In this document: piece by piece, positions 16,499 through 24,646 of the stretch
Position numbering within the stretch: position 1 is the stretch's first letter
Layout: the number at the start of each line of letters is the position of its first letter
NCBI GenBank assembly: GCA_963843085.1
Contig: CAWJJG010000011.1
Location: 1-64,000, forward strand
DNA from: DASUPK01 sp963843085
Lineage (GTDB): Bacteria > Actinomycetota > Thermoleophilia > Solirubrobacterales > 70-9
DNA: 64,000 nucleotides
Reading direction: 5' to 3'
Notes under the pieces: model-generated
What the model was told of the DNA's origin: nothing
Seen by the model: the letters and a program-made list of their open reading frames with translations, nothing else
Databases searched by the model: none
Position numbers and translations under genes: made by a program

Positions 16499-16819
16499 AT
16501 GGACACCTTCGTGGCCTTCGTCTCCGGCAGCGCCCTGGAGGGAGCGCTGGCCATCTTCTTCCTTTCGGTACTCGGAAGCGGTCTCTTCATGGGTCTAGTC
16601 CTCTGCTCGCGTCGCTTCGATGTCGACCCGGGAGCCGATCCGGAGGACGGAGACGGCGGTGGAGGCGGCGATCCTCGTCCCGGCGATCCCCTCACGCCAC
16701 TCGCCTCCATCGAACCGCCCCTGGGCGAGATCCGGGCGAGTCGCGCGCGATCGCGCGGGTCGCGGCGGGTGTCAGTGAAGCCTGTGGAGTCCTCTCGACG
16801 CCGATTGACAACCGGCTGA
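16499..16819 (+). CDS. small single-pass membrane protein
   Basis: About 106 residues. One strongly hydrophobic segment (residues 9-38), then an acidic Asp/Gly-rich stretch (DVDPGADPEDGDGGGGGDP) and an Arg/Ser-rich tail. Topology suggests a short N-terminus outside or in the membrane and a charged cytoplasmic tail. No family recognised. The ATG lacks a clear Shine-Dalgarno, so the start is uncertain. It lies 67 bases before ctaB in the same direction and could belong to the oxidase locus as a small accessory membrane protein, but nothing in the sequence proves it. Confidence 0.5.
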   Translation: MDTFVAFVSGSALEGALAIFFLSVLGSGLFMGLVLCSRRFDVDPGADPEDGDGGGGGDPRPGDPLTPLASIEPPLGEIRASRARSRGSRRVSVKPVESSRRRLTTG

Positions 16820-16874
16820 GCCCGGGAGATACTTGCTCCCGTCGGCGTCATCCGTCCAAGACTCAAGATCAGTC

Positions 16875-16880
16875 AAGGAG
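16875..16880 (+). promoter_or_regulatory. Shine-Dalgarno AAGGAG for ctaB
   Basis: AAGGAG six bases before ATG 16887 fixes the ctaB start and rules against the longer frame beginning at 16833. Confidence 0.65.
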
Positions 16881-16886
16881 GCTGAC

Positions 16887-18155
16887 ATGGGTCGGGAGCA
16901 GAGCTTCGTTGGGGTTCGAGCGCGAGAGGCGCCCGTCGGCGAGGCGGCGCCAGGGGCGTGGCTGCGGCTGGACGCCCTGGCTGCGGCCGCGGTGACCACG
17001 CTCGTCGTGACGAGCGGAGCCGTCGGCCTCGGGCTGCCCCACAGGGCGTTGGGCGTTCTTGCCGTGCCGCCTCTCGTCGCCGTCGTGGTGGCCGGCGCGG
17101 GCGCTCACCGTCGCCTGTTGGTCATTTCATCCATCGCGCTCGCGCTGCTGGGCGCGGAGAGCGCCTTCGGCATGGTGGTGAGCCTCTCGGGGCACGCGGG
17201 CTGGGCTTCCGCCCTTCATCTCGTCTTCGCGGCATTGACGCTGGCCGCAGTCTGGCTGACCGCCGCGGCATCGTTCCGGGGAGGGCACGTGCCCGCGGGT
17301 GCCTGGAGGGATTACGTGACCCTGACCAAGCCGCGCATCATGGTCCTGCTGCTGATCACCGCGGCGGCGGGAATGTTCGTCGGTGCGCAGGGAGTGCCGG
17401 ACCTATGGCAGCTTGCCGTCGTACTCGCGGGTGGAGCGCTTGCCTGTGCGGGAGCCAGCGCCCTCAACCACTACCTCGATCGCGACATCGACGGGCTGAT
17501 GGGAGAGCGGACCGCGAGCCGCCCGATCGTCGCGGGGCGCCTGACGCCCCCGCGCGCGCTCGAGTTCGGCCTCGTGCTGTCAGCGTTCTCCTTCGTTCTG
17601 CTCGCGAGCCTGACCAACGTTCTCGCCGCCGTCCTCGCGCTGGTCGGGAACCTCTTCTACGTGCTCGTCTACACGAGCTGGCTGAAGCGGTCGACCGTCC
17701 AGAACATCGTGATCGGCGGGGCCGCCGGCGCGGTTCCGCCGCTGGTCGGCTGGGCCGCAGCAACGGGCAACCTGACGCTGCCTGCGTTCTTCCTCTTCCT
17801 GATCATCTTCCTGTGGACGCCCCCGCACTTCTGGGCGCTGGCGATGCTGATCAAACGGGAGTACGCGGCGGCGAAAGTACCGATGCTGCCGGTCATCTCG
17901 GGGGATGCCGTGACCTCGCACCGGATCCTCGGGTATTCGCTCGTACTCGCCGCCGCAACGGTACTCCCGTTCCTCTGGCACGTCGAGGGCCTCGGTTACC
18001 TGGCGGTGGCCCTTGTGCTGGACGCCACGTTCGTGCTTTTGGCACTGGGCCTCACTCGGAGGCCCAGTGCCGCACGCGCCGTACGCGTCTTTCACTTCTC
18101 GCTGCTCTACCTCGCGGTCCTCTTCGCCGCGATGGCCATCGACGTCGCGGTCTGA
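16887..18155 (+). CDS. ctaB: protoheme IX farnesyltransferase (heme O synthase) with N-terminal membrane extension
   Basis: About 422 residues, against roughly 280-310 for most CtaB/Cox10. The last 290 residues are the UbiA-type prenyltransferase: LTKPRIMVLLL, the first aspartate-rich motif NHYLDRDIDGLMGERTASRP, and YTSWLKRSTVQNIVIGGAAGAVPPLVGW. It makes heme O from heme b for the cytochrome oxidase encoded on the other strand. The first 130 residues form about four extra membrane helices with a His in LHLVFAALTLAAVW, which recalls half of the CtaA/Cox15 heme A synthase fold. No separate ctaA is in the window. The gene converges on the oxidase operon, with 9 bases between the last genes. Confidence 0.88.
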   Translation: MGREQSFVGVRAREAPVGEAAPGAWLRLDALAAAAVTTLVVTSGAVGLGLPHRALGVLAVPPLVAVVVAGAGAHRRLLVISSIALALLGAESAFGMVVSLSGHAGWASALHLVFAALTLAAVWLTAAASFRGGHVPAGAWRDYVTLTKPRIMVLLLITAAAGMFVGAQGVPDLWQLAVVLAGGALACAGASALNHYLDRDIDGLMGERTASRPIVAGRLTPPRALEFGLVLSAFSFVLLASLTNVLAAVLALVGNLFYVLVYTSWLKRSTVQNIVIGGAAGAVPPLVGWAAATGNLTLPAFFLFLIIFLWTPPHFWALAMLIKREYAAAKVPMLPVISGDAVTSHRILGYSLVLAAATVLPFLWHVEGLGYLAVALVLDATFVLLALGLTRRPSAARAVRVFHFSLLYLAVLFAAMAIDVAV

Positions 18156-18164
18156 CTCAGGACG

Positions 18165-18380
18165 CTACGAACGCGAGTAGACCGGCTCCGCTCGTACCCG
18201 ACCCCTGCGTCGGTCCGTGCGCTCGGCGCGCCTGCGCCGGGTCGCCCAGTGCCCTCGAGGAGTCTGCAGCTCGCGGGGCTCGCTACGCAGGCGAAGCGGG
18301 AGAATCATCGTCGCCGCCAGCAGGCTTAGCAGGCCGACCACAAACGCAGCATTCAACGCCAGTACAAGTGCCATTGACAA
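18165..18380 (-). CDS. small membrane protein at the end of the oxidase operon
   Basis: About 71 residues. One hydrophobic helix (LVLALNAAFVVGLLSLLAATMILPL) followed by a very basic Arg-rich tail (RRRRAERTDRRRGR). A TTG at 18380 has GAGGAGG 8 bases upstream; an ATG two codons later (18374) would be 14 bases from that site, so I favour the TTG. Function unknown. Position after the thioredoxin gene suggests an accessory role in oxidase assembly, by analogy with other tiny membrane proteins in cox operons. Confidence 0.5.
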   Translation of the reverse strand: MSMALVLALNAAFVVGLLSLLAATMILPLRLRSEPRELQTPRGHWATRRRRAERTDRRRGRVRAEPVYSRS

Positions 18381-18438
18381 CTTAATCGCCTCCTCTCGCT
18401 TTCGGATTTGCGTTGCTCTGGAGGTTGCCCGATCGACC

Positions 18439-18472
18439 TAGGACGAAACTAAGTACTCCGTGTGAGTTTCCT
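18439..18472 (-). terminator. possible hairpin after the TlpA-like gene
   Basis: On the minus strand TAGGAAACT pairs with AGTTTCGTCCTA across a 14-base loop, about nine pairs with a small bulge, starting 20 bases after the stop at 18492. No T run follows. It may end the main oxidase transcript or separate it from the small membrane gene. Confidence 0.35.
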
Positions 18473-18491
18473 AAGAGAGGGATCGGCCGGT

Positions 18492-19001
18492 TCAGCCTGC
18501 GGCCTCCAGAGCCTGGCGCACGCTCTGGGACGTCTGCGGGCCCCGCAGAACCTGGCTGATCGTGCCGTGTGAGTCGAGGATGAAGGTGGTCGGGAGGCCG
18601 ATCAGCCCGTAGCGCTGCCCGACCAGGCCATCCTGGTCGCGGAGATTGGGATAGGTCATGTCGTGCTCGTGGATGAACGCGCGAGCAGAATCGAGTCCAT
18701 CCGTCCAATCGACCCCGACGATCGACGCGTGCCCGTCCAGCTCCTGGTTGAGCCGCTCGAGATCCGGTGCCTCCCGGCGACAGGGCTCGCACCAGCTCGC
18801 CCAGAAGTTGATCGCCGCCGGCCTGCCGTGTAGGGAGGCCACCTGCACCGCGGGAGGAACAAGCACGCTGGTGGGCAGCTGGGGAGCTTTTCTCCCTATG
18901 CCCGAATCGGACGTCCCACTGAGCACCTCGGCGACGACCAGGGCCACAGCGCCCGCCGCCACAACCAACGAGACCCTCAGCCAGCGCGGGATTCGGGTCA
19001 T
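18492..19001 (-). CDS. TlpA/ResA-type membrane-anchored thiol-disulfide oxidoreductase
   Basis: About 169 residues. An N-terminal anchor (residues 9-27), then a thioredoxin fold with the active site WCEPC in NFWASWCEPCRREAP and the cis-proline region GLPTTFILDSHG. Such proteins reduce cysteines of the CuA site or of apocytochrome c outside the membrane. It starts 5 bases after the SCO1 gene, inside an oxidase assembly operon, so reduction of CoxB or SCO cysteines is the likely task. The family loop between the active site and helix 2 is of normal length. Confidence 0.88.
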   Translation of the reverse strand: MTRIPRWLRVSLVVAAGAVALVVAEVLSGTSDSGIGRKAPQLPTSVLVPPAVQVASLHGRPAAINFWASWCEPCRREAPDLERLNQELDGHASIVGVDWTDGLDSARAFIHEHDMTYPNLRDQDGLVGQRYGLIGLPTTFILDSHGTISQVLRGPQTSQSVRQALEAAG

Positions 19002-19006
19002 TCCCG

Positions 19007-19705
19007 CTACTGAGACGCCAGGATCGGCACGTCGTGCACGATCTGCTGGGGCTTGAAGTTCGATGGGTAGATCGTGCTGATCTTGCCGCTGCCGTTGATG
19101 CCGTAGATGACGGCGGAATGCTCGACGAGGTCCGGGTTGCGCCGCGACGATGCCGACGTCGCGCCGACCTTCCAGGCGCTCCAGGTCTTCTCGAGCTGGG
19201 GTCTGGAGCCGATCAGATACTCCATCCGGCCCGTCATCCTGTGCTGCCTCAAGAAGGAGTTGACCGTGCCCGGGGTATCTCCATTGGGATCGACGGACAC
19301 GGCGATGATCTGCAGGTCCGATGCCTTCGAGCCCAACTCGGCCTGAGCGGTGTGCAGGTTTCCCACGATCAGGGGGCAGGTGTCCGGGCAGTGCGTGTAG
19401 ATGAATGTGACGAGGACCGCCTTGCCCCGGTACTGGCTGAGGGCTACGCGATGGCCCAGCGAATCACGGAGAACTGTGTCCGGCGCGGGCGTCGACGGCA
19501 CCGCACTGATCCCCTCGAGCTTGGGGGAGCTGGATCCCGAATCCCCACCTCCACCGCATCCGACGGCCGTTGCTGCGGCCAGGAGGGCGATCGCAATGGA
19601 TGTCACCAGCGGCAAGCGGATTTCTCGATTATGAACCTCTGCCTTTGCGGCAGCTAATCGGACCCGGAGGGCGTCAGCTCTCTGACCTGACGATCCGGAT
19701 GTCAT
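19007..19705 (-). CDS. SCO1/SenC-family copper chaperone lipoprotein
   Basis: About 232 residues from ATG 19705. The lipobox TAVGC sits after a hydrophobic stretch beginning well inside the protein, so the true start may be later, for example TTG 19615; the first 30 residues overlap the preceding gene by 32 bases. The thioredoxin-like domain has the copper-binding CPDTCP in IYTHCPDTCPLIVGNL and a downstream His in LVEHSAVIYGI, matching the CxxxC...H set of SCO proteins. It delivers copper to the CuA site of CoxB. It is the second SCO-like gene in the operon. Confidence 0.88.
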   Translation of the reverse strand: MTSGSSGQRADALRVRLAAAKAEVHNREIRLPLVTSIAIALLAAATAVGCGGGGDSGSSSPKLEGISAVPSTPAPDTVLRDSLGHRVALSQYRGKAVLVTFIYTHCPDTCPLIVGNLHTAQAELGSKASDLQIIAVSVDPNGDTPGTVNSFLRQHRMTGRMEYLIGSRPQLEKTWSAWKVGATSASSRRNPDLVEHSAVIYGINGSGKISTIYPSNFKPQQIVHDVPILASQ

Positions 19706-20300
19706 CGAGGAGCCAGTTCGGTGGGAACGGATAGAGAAAGCCCGCCCGCTCGTACCCGTCACGGTCGATCAAGTAGACGAGCGGCCGGGAAGGGCCGCTG
19801 CTCGCCCCAGCCGCGCCGTATGCCCGCCGGACGGGCGCGAGTTCGCCGGGCGCGCCGAAGAGCCAGTGCCAGTCCGGTGCGAGGTCGATGCCGAGCCTGC
19901 GCGCGGCCCGGCGCACGAACCCCGGGGACGCGCCCCGCGCGCCATCGCTGACCACCACCACGGCGGGCCGCGCCGTCTCCGGCTGCAGCCTGAGGGCAGT
20001 CTTCAGAGAGCGGGCCTCCTTCGGGCAGGAGTTGAGACAGCGCGAGCCGAGGAACGTGAGCAGAACCTCGCGCCCCCTCAGAGACTCCAGGGAGGTCGGG
20101 CGGCCACTCTGGTCGGGGAGTTCGAAGTTCGGTGCCGGCCTCGCTCCTTTCCCCCAGGTCGCCTGGCCCATCAGCCCGCCCGCGGACGCGATCGTCGATG
20201 AGCCGCCTCCGCCACTCAGCGCATGGACGATCGCGCCGACGCCGATCCCAAGGGCTGCGGCCAACCCGATCACGACGACCGCCCTCTGCGGGAAGCTCAC
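19674..20300 (-). CDS. SCO-like thioredoxin-fold protein (second copy)
   Basis: About 208 residues. One N-terminal membrane anchor (7-28), then a SCO/AhpC-like fold with LLTFLGSRCLNSCPKEARSL, so the CxxxC pair is kept. The third copper ligand is not obvious: the usual His near the end is replaced by a VYLIDRDGYERAG segment. It could be a redox partner for the copper-binding SCO1 rather than a chaperone itself. The GTG start overlaps the stop of the preceding 45-residue gene (GTGA) and its 3' end overlaps the SCO1 frame. Confidence 0.78.
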   Translation of the reverse strand: MSFPQRAVVVIGLAAALGIGVGAIVHALSGGGGSSTIASAGGLMGQATWGKGARPAPNFELPDQSGRPTSLESLRGREVLLTFLGSRCLNSCPKEARSLKTALRLQPETARPAVVVVSDGARGASPGFVRRAARRLGIDLAPDWHWLFGAPGELAPVRRAYGAAGASSGPSRPLVYLIDRDGYERAGFLYPFPPNWLLDDIRIVRSES

Positions 20301-20434
20301 TCAGGATGGCGTCGCCGCAGCACGAGCATGTACCAAAGCAGCACGGCGAGGAAGATCCCGAGTGGGATTCCCCAAGTGAGGATGCCCTGCCCGACGACCG
20401 AAAGGGCGAGCAACGGTTGTGGGATGCCCTGCAT
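20297..20434 (-). CDS. 45-residue membrane peptide of the oxidase operon
   Basis: An ATG with AGGAGG four bases upstream (20439-20444) opens a 45-codon frame that ends in a GTGA overlap with the next gene. The peptide begins MQGIPQPLLALSVVGQG, has one long hydrophobic helix (ILTWGIPLGIFLAVLLWYMLVL) and ends RRRHPE. Good ribosome site, overlap at the stop and 13-base spacing from ctaG all support it. Small single-helix subunits are common in heme-copper oxidases and their assembly factors; which it is cannot be told. Confidence 0.72.
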   Translation of the reverse strand: MQGIPQPLLALSVVGQGILTWGIPLGIFLAVLLWYMLVLRRRHPE

Positions 20435-20447
20435 CTCTCCTCCTAGC

Positions 20448-21311
20448 TCATGGGTTCCCGGCGAGTGGGCGGGTCGCCGGTGACGACGGGCCGGTGCGCT
20501 TCGGCTCCAGCCAGCGATAGACGATGGACAGGATTGCGATCGTAAACGGAAGCGAACCGAGCACCCACATCGCCCCGGCGCCCAGCTGCTGATCCGAAAG
20601 TGCGGTCAGCCCGCCGGGCCGGCTCGCAAGGTCGGCATATGGCGAGTACAGGGCGTGGCCGGCATCCGCCAGCACGATCGCAAGCACCCAGCTCACCACC
20701 AGCGACGAGCCCACGTAGACGGCGCGGCCGGTTTCGCTCAGACGGGATCGCCATGGCGGGGAATCGATCACCCGAGTCCAGAACAGCAGCCCGGTCGCGA
20801 AGAAGAGGAAGTGCTCCGAGGCGTGGACCACCGGCGAGCTCAGGGCGGCGTCGTATGCCGCCGGCAAGTGCCACCCGAGCAGGACGAGGTTGAACAACAG
20901 CCATGACGGGAGGGGCTGGGCGAGCACTCCCGCCGTGGCTCGCAGCAGCGCCGACCAGCGTCCTGTCGAGACCCACTGCGCGAGCACCCGGCGTGTATCC
21001 AGGGGGAACCCGTGCCACATTCGGTTCCACGGGCGCGCCAGGGCGAGCAGCGGCGGCGCCACGAGGAGGAGGAGGATGTGCTGCAGCATGTGGACCCAGA
21101 GCAGCCTGTCGGCAAGCCCATCGATTGGGGAATCGAGGGCGATCACGATCGCGGCGAGACCCCCGACGAATGCCGCAGTCCGCCATTGGCGCCGCCCGTC
21201 GGATCGCGAGACCGTCAGCTTGCGTCCGCCGAGCCAGTAGAGCAGCGCCGCGGAAAGGACCCAGGCGAGCGCCGGGCCTCCGGTCCAGTCGAGGGGGGTC
21301 GCAGATGCCAC
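20448..21311 (-). CDS. ctaG: cytochrome c oxidase assembly factor CtaG (caa3 type)
   Basis: About 287 residues with seven or so membrane helices. Family motifs include DSPIDGLADRLLWVHMLQHILLLLVAPPLLALARPW near residues 60-95, with the His pair HMLQH, and a later HASEHFLFFATGLLFW. In Bacillus the caa3-type CtaG is needed to mature the CuA/CuB-containing oxidase. The gene starts 3 bases after coxC and is followed by the short membrane peptide, so it is in the same transcript as the structural subunits. Confidence 0.88.
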   Translation of the reverse strand: MASATPLDWTGGPALAWVLSAALLYWLGGRKLTVSRSDGRRQWRTAAFVGGLAAIVIALDSPIDGLADRLLWVHMLQHILLLLVAPPLLALARPWNRMWHGFPLDTRRVLAQWVSTGRWSALLRATAGVLAQPLPSWLLFNLVLLGWHLPAAYDAALSSPVVHASEHFLFFATGLLFWTRVIDSPPWRSRLSETGRAVYVGSSLVVSWVLAIVLADAGHALYSPYADLASRPGGLTALSDQQLGAGAMWVLGSLPFTIAILSIVYRWLEPKRTGPSSPATRPLAGNP

Positions 21312-21314
21312 CGC

Positions 21315-21920
21315 TCAAAGGAGGTAGAGGATGACCCAGCTGATCACGCCGATGGAGGCAAGCACCGCCCAGTAGAAGGCCGCGTCCCCGACTCCGACGG
21401 GCACGTGCACGGTGGCGCCGCCCCGATTGCGAAGGCCCTCCGCGAATATCGTCTCGACCCAGAACATCGCCATCAGGACGAAGACCACGAATAGCGCGGT
21501 CCAGCCGATGAAGACGCTGGCCCAGCCGCCGTTCTGAGGGCCGAAGTCCATGTGGGCCCATTCGAACACCTGGACGACGCAGCCCGCCAGGCCCAGGCCA
21601 AGCGCGAGACCGGCCTGGGCGACCCACTTGCCGCCTCGCCCCGCGGTGCGCGCCGCGAAGTAGAAGAGAATGGAGCTCGACGCGAAAAGCGCCACGATCA
21701 CTGCCCCGAACGCTTGCGGGGTATCGATGCCCGCCGGGCGCCACTGCCCCGAGTTGTTGAGCGAGCGCAGGTAGAAGTACGCGAAGACGAAGGCCGCGAA
21801 GAACATGATCGTCGTCCCGGCCATCACGCGAGCGCCGATCCAGACGTTGCGCTCGTAGACCTCGGGCGCTTCCTCGCTTGGCTCCACCTCGTCCGGGGGT
21901 CTGCTGAAGAAGCGGGCCAT
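21315..21920 (-). CDS. coxC: cytochrome c oxidase subunit III
   Basis: About 201 residues with five membrane helices, the short actinobacterial form of subunit III. An acidic N-terminus (EVEPSEEAPEVYERNV) precedes the first helix, RVMAGTTIMFFAAFVFAYFYLR; helix 3 contains the family's QVFEWAHM, and FIGWTALFVVFVLMAMFWV carries the C-terminal part. Gaps of 3 bases to both neighbours show a tight operon. Subunit III stabilises the active site and the proton uptake path of subunit I. Confidence 0.9.
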   Translation of the reverse strand: MARFFSRPPDEVEPSEEAPEVYERNVWIGARVMAGTTIMFFAAFVFAYFYLRSLNNSGQWRPAGIDTPQAFGAVIVALFASSSILFYFAARTAGRGGKWVAQAGLALGLGLAGCVVQVFEWAHMDFGPQNGGWASVFIGWTALFVVFVLMAMFWVETIFAEGLRNRGGATVHVPVGVGDAAFYWAVLASIGVISWVILYLL

Positions 21921-21923
21921 GGC

Positions 21924-23807
21924 TTAGCCGGGTGCCTCGGCTGGTCGCTTGGTCGGCTTCACCGCCGGCGGCGGGGTCCCATAGTCATACGGGTCGTGGT
22001 CGATCACCGGGATCTCATCGAAGTTATGGAGTGGGACGGGTGTCGGCGTCTGCCACTCGAGGGACTTCGAGCGCCACGGGTTCTCCTCGGCCGGCTTGCG
22101 GACGAAGACCAGCGAGTAGACCACGTTGAAGAGGAAGACCAGCATCGAGACGCCAAGGATGAAGGCGCAGACCGACACCCAGATGTTCAGCCCTTGGAGG
22201 TTCGACGCGTAGGTCGACACCCTCCGCGGCATACCCATCAGCCCGAGGGCGAAGAGCGGCGCGAAGGTCGCGTTGAAGGCGAGGAACATCGACCAGAAAT
22301 GGACCTTCGCTAAGCGCTCGTTGAAGATCAGGCCCGTCATCTTCGGGACCCAGTAGTAAATCGCCGCGAAGAAGGTGAAGACCAGCCCGCCCATGATCGT
22401 GTAGTGGAAGTGGGCCATGACGAAGAAGCTCCCATGCGTGCTCACATCGCTTGGGGTATCCGAGAGGAAGACGCCGGAGATGCCCCCGATGAAGAAGTTG
22501 AAGAACCAGGCGAGGCAGAACAACATCGGCACCGAGAAGCGGAGGCGCGCCCTCCAGAGCGTCGCCATCCCGCAGAGGAAGATGAACCCGGTCGGCACCG
22601 AGATGACCTCGGTGGAGAGCATGTAGAACGGCCGCAGAGCCGAGTTGATGCCGCTGACGAAGAGGTGGTGCTGCCAGACGAAGAAGCTGAGCAGCGCGAC
22701 GCCGAGCATCCCGGCCACCGCCAGGCGGTAGCCCCAGAGCGGTTTGCGCGAGAAAACGGGCAGGATCTCGAGGAGAATCCCGAATCCCGGCAGAGCGAGG
22801 ACGTAGACCTCCGGATGCCCGAAGAACCAGAATAAGTTCTCGAACAGGTAAGGGCTCCCGCCGGAGCTCGTCAAGAAGAACGAGGTCTGCGCAGTCCGAT
22901 CGAGGGCGACCATGAGGAGAACGGCGATCAAGACGGGCGCCGCGAGGACCATCAACGCCGAGGTGCTGATTGCCCCCCAGCAGAAGATCGGCAGGCGGGA
23001 CCAGGTGAGCCCGGGCGCGCGCATGGTGACGATCGTCGCGATCAGGTTCAACCCGAGCAGGGTCATCGAGATCCCCACCAGGGCGAAGAAGAAGATGTAG
23101 GAGTCGTAGCCGAAGTTCGCCTCGTCGTTCAGCGGCCCGTAGCCGGTCCAGCCCGTCGGGAAGCCACCGAAGAAGATTGAGCTCGTGAGAATCGTCCCGG
23201 CCGCCATCAGCAGCCAGAAGCTGAGCGCCTCGATCCTCGGGAATGCCATTCGCCTTGCCCCGATCTGCAGGGGAACGAAGTAGTTGGCAAAGGGGCCAAG
23301 CACCCCCGAGGTCATGATCCCCATCATCATCGCCCCGTGGATGCCCACGATCGTGAGGTAGCCGCCGGCGCCGAAGAGCTGCGGAGAGGGGCGCAGGAGC
23401 TCGGTCCTGATCAGCATCGCATTCACGCCCCCGATGAAGAAGAAGAAGCCGATCCCCAGCAGGTACTGCAAACCGATCACCTTGTGATCGGTGCAGAGGC
23501 CGAAGTACCGGCCGATTCCGCCCGTCTCGTTCTGGTGATGCGAGGGGTCCAGGCCGACCAGCCGCCGGAGCGGGTAGCTGAGGAAGCCCAGCCCGGCGAC
23601 GAATCCGATGACGAAGCCGAGATACCCGAGGACCAGGGCGACGTCGTTCTGATTGGTGTCTGCGAAGTACTCGATCCCGTCGTAGTGGATCTGGTGCCCC
23701 AGCCACCAGCCGACGTAGAACCCGACGACGCCCAGCACGATCCCCGTGAGAACGTTGAAGCCGAGGAGGCCGCGCTGCCTCGGGCCGGTCGTCGCCTCCG
23801 CGTTCAT
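21924..23807 (-). CDS. coxA: cytochrome c oxidase subunit I, atypical proton channels
   Basis: About 627 residues. Heme and CuB ligands are present: His157 (IHGAMMM), His331 with cross-linking Tyr335 in FFGHPEVY, His380/His381 (WQHHLF) and AHFHYT. Glu333 of GHPE is kept. The usual D-channel entry Asp is Arg186 (IGARRMAFPR), the channel Asn is Glu193, and the K-channel Lys of VPTGIKIF is Ile409 (VPTGFIF). An N-terminal extension of about 100 residues adds two helices. The start at ATG 23807 overlaps the coxB stop (ATGA); a longer open frame upstream in the coxB region is a shadow. Chemistry should be O2 reduction because the Tyr is intact. Confidence 0.92.
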   Translation of the reverse strand: MNAEATTGPRQRGLLGFNVLTGIVLGVVGFYVGWWLGHQIHYDGIEYFADTNQNDVALVLGYLGFVIGFVAGLGFLSYPLRRLVGLDPSHHQNETGGIGRYFGLCTDHKVIGLQYLLGIGFFFFIGGVNAMLIRTELLRPSPQLFGAGGYLTIVGIHGAMMMGIMTSGVLGPFANYFVPLQIGARRMAFPRIEALSFWLLMAAGTILTSSIFFGGFPTGWTGYGPLNDEANFGYDSYIFFFALVGISMTLLGLNLIATIVTMRAPGLTWSRLPIFCWGAISTSALMVLAAPVLIAVLLMVALDRTAQTSFFLTSSGGSPYLFENLFWFFGHPEVYVLALPGFGILLEILPVFSRKPLWGYRLAVAGMLGVALLSFFVWQHHLFVSGINSALRPFYMLSTEVISVPTGFIFLCGMATLWRARLRFSVPMLFCLAWFFNFFIGGISGVFLSDTPSDVSTHGSFFVMAHFHYTIMGGLVFTFFAAIYYWVPKMTGLIFNERLAKVHFWSMFLAFNATFAPLFALGLMGMPRRVSTYASNLQGLNIWVSVCAFILGVSMLVFLFNVVYSLVFVRKPAEENPWRSKSLEWQTPTPVPLHNFDEIPVIDHDPYDYGTPPPAVKPTKRPAEAPG

Positions 23808-24637
23808 CCTGCCCTCCTCGTCGGTTCGGGGTTGTAGTGGGTGCTGTAGGGCGGCAGCTTGGGAGTGGTCTGTGCGAACTGCTGCTGCTCGGCCCGGATC
23901 CAGGCCTGGAATTGCGGGGCGCCCACCACCCTGCCGGTGTCGAACATGTGACCGTGGAACAGGCCGCAGAGCTCGGCGCAGCGGATGTCGAAGTCGCCGG
24001 TCTTCTTGGCGCGCAGGTATACGACGTTGTCGACGCCGGGATTGGCGTCGGCTTTGATCCCGAGGTCGTGGGCCCAGAAGGAGTGGATCACGTCGAGCGA
24101 GGTCACGTGCATCTCGACCGGCTGGTCGACCGGGAGAACCAGGTGCGGCGTCTCCACCCCACCGTAGGCCGGCCAGCGGTAGGTGAAGGCCCACTGCTGC
24201 CCGATCACCTGCACCTGCAGCTGATGACCGTCCTGCTTGGAGACCGGATCCGAGCCCTGCCCACCGCCGGAGCCGTTGTCGAAGAGACGAACAGTGCCGT
24301 AGGTCGCCAGGAAGAGAACGATGACCGACGTGACGGCCAGCCAGGTGGTCTGGATGGCGGCGTTGCCGTGTATTTCGACTCCGTCTGCATCGTCGGCGTC
24401 GTCGCGGCGATTGCGGAATGCGAACAACGAATAGGCGAAGTAGACGACGATCAGCGCGGCGATCGGCGTGACCACGCCTAGCAGGACGGTGTTGTCCGTG
24501 ACCTGTCCGGCACCCTGCGAGCTGTCCGTGCCCGGAGGCAGGTCCGGGGCGAAGACGAAGATGACAAGAGGGGTGGCGACGACGCTGAGCGCGGCCCACA
24601 GAATCAGGATTCGTCGAAAGTGAGGTGGCTCAGGCAT
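23804..24637 (-). CDS. coxB: cytochrome c oxidase subunit II (CuA)
   Basis: About 277 residues. Two N-terminal membrane helices (10-30 and 50-75 with a third hydrophobic stretch near 98-115), then a cupredoxin domain with a complete CuA site: His185, Cys220, Cys224, His228 and Met231 in CAELCGLFHGHM. The aromatic electron-entry segment is GQQWAFTYRW. It has no fused cytochrome c domain, so electrons must arrive from a separate donor. It follows the cupredoxin-like gene by 9 bases and overlaps coxA by 4. Confidence 0.93.
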   Translation of the reverse strand: MPEPPHFRRILILWAALSVVATPLVIFVFAPDLPPGTDSSQGAGQVTDNTVLLGVVTPIAALIVVYFAYSLFAFRNRRDDADDADGVEIHGNAAIQTTWLAVTSVIVLFLATYGTVRLFDNGSGGGQGSDPVSKQDGHQLQVQVIGQQWAFTYRWPAYGGVETPHLVLPVDQPVEMHVTSLDVIHSFWAHDLGIKADANPGVDNVVYLRAKKTGDFDIRCAELCGLFHGHMFDTGRVVGAPQFQAWIRAEQQQFAQTTPKLPPYSTHYNPEPTRRAG

Positions 24638-24646
24638 GCGCCGCGC

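Noticed and set aside
16384..16995. Open frame starting in repeat copy B (MCKLFRYW...)
   Set aside because: Copy A of the repeat has a stop after seven codons in the same frame, so the repeat is not conserved as protein.
21924..24599. A long minus-strand frame joining coxA with an upstream 264-residue segment
   Set aside because: The upstream part is the shadow of coxB; the family N-terminus and the ATGA overlap point to ATG 23807.
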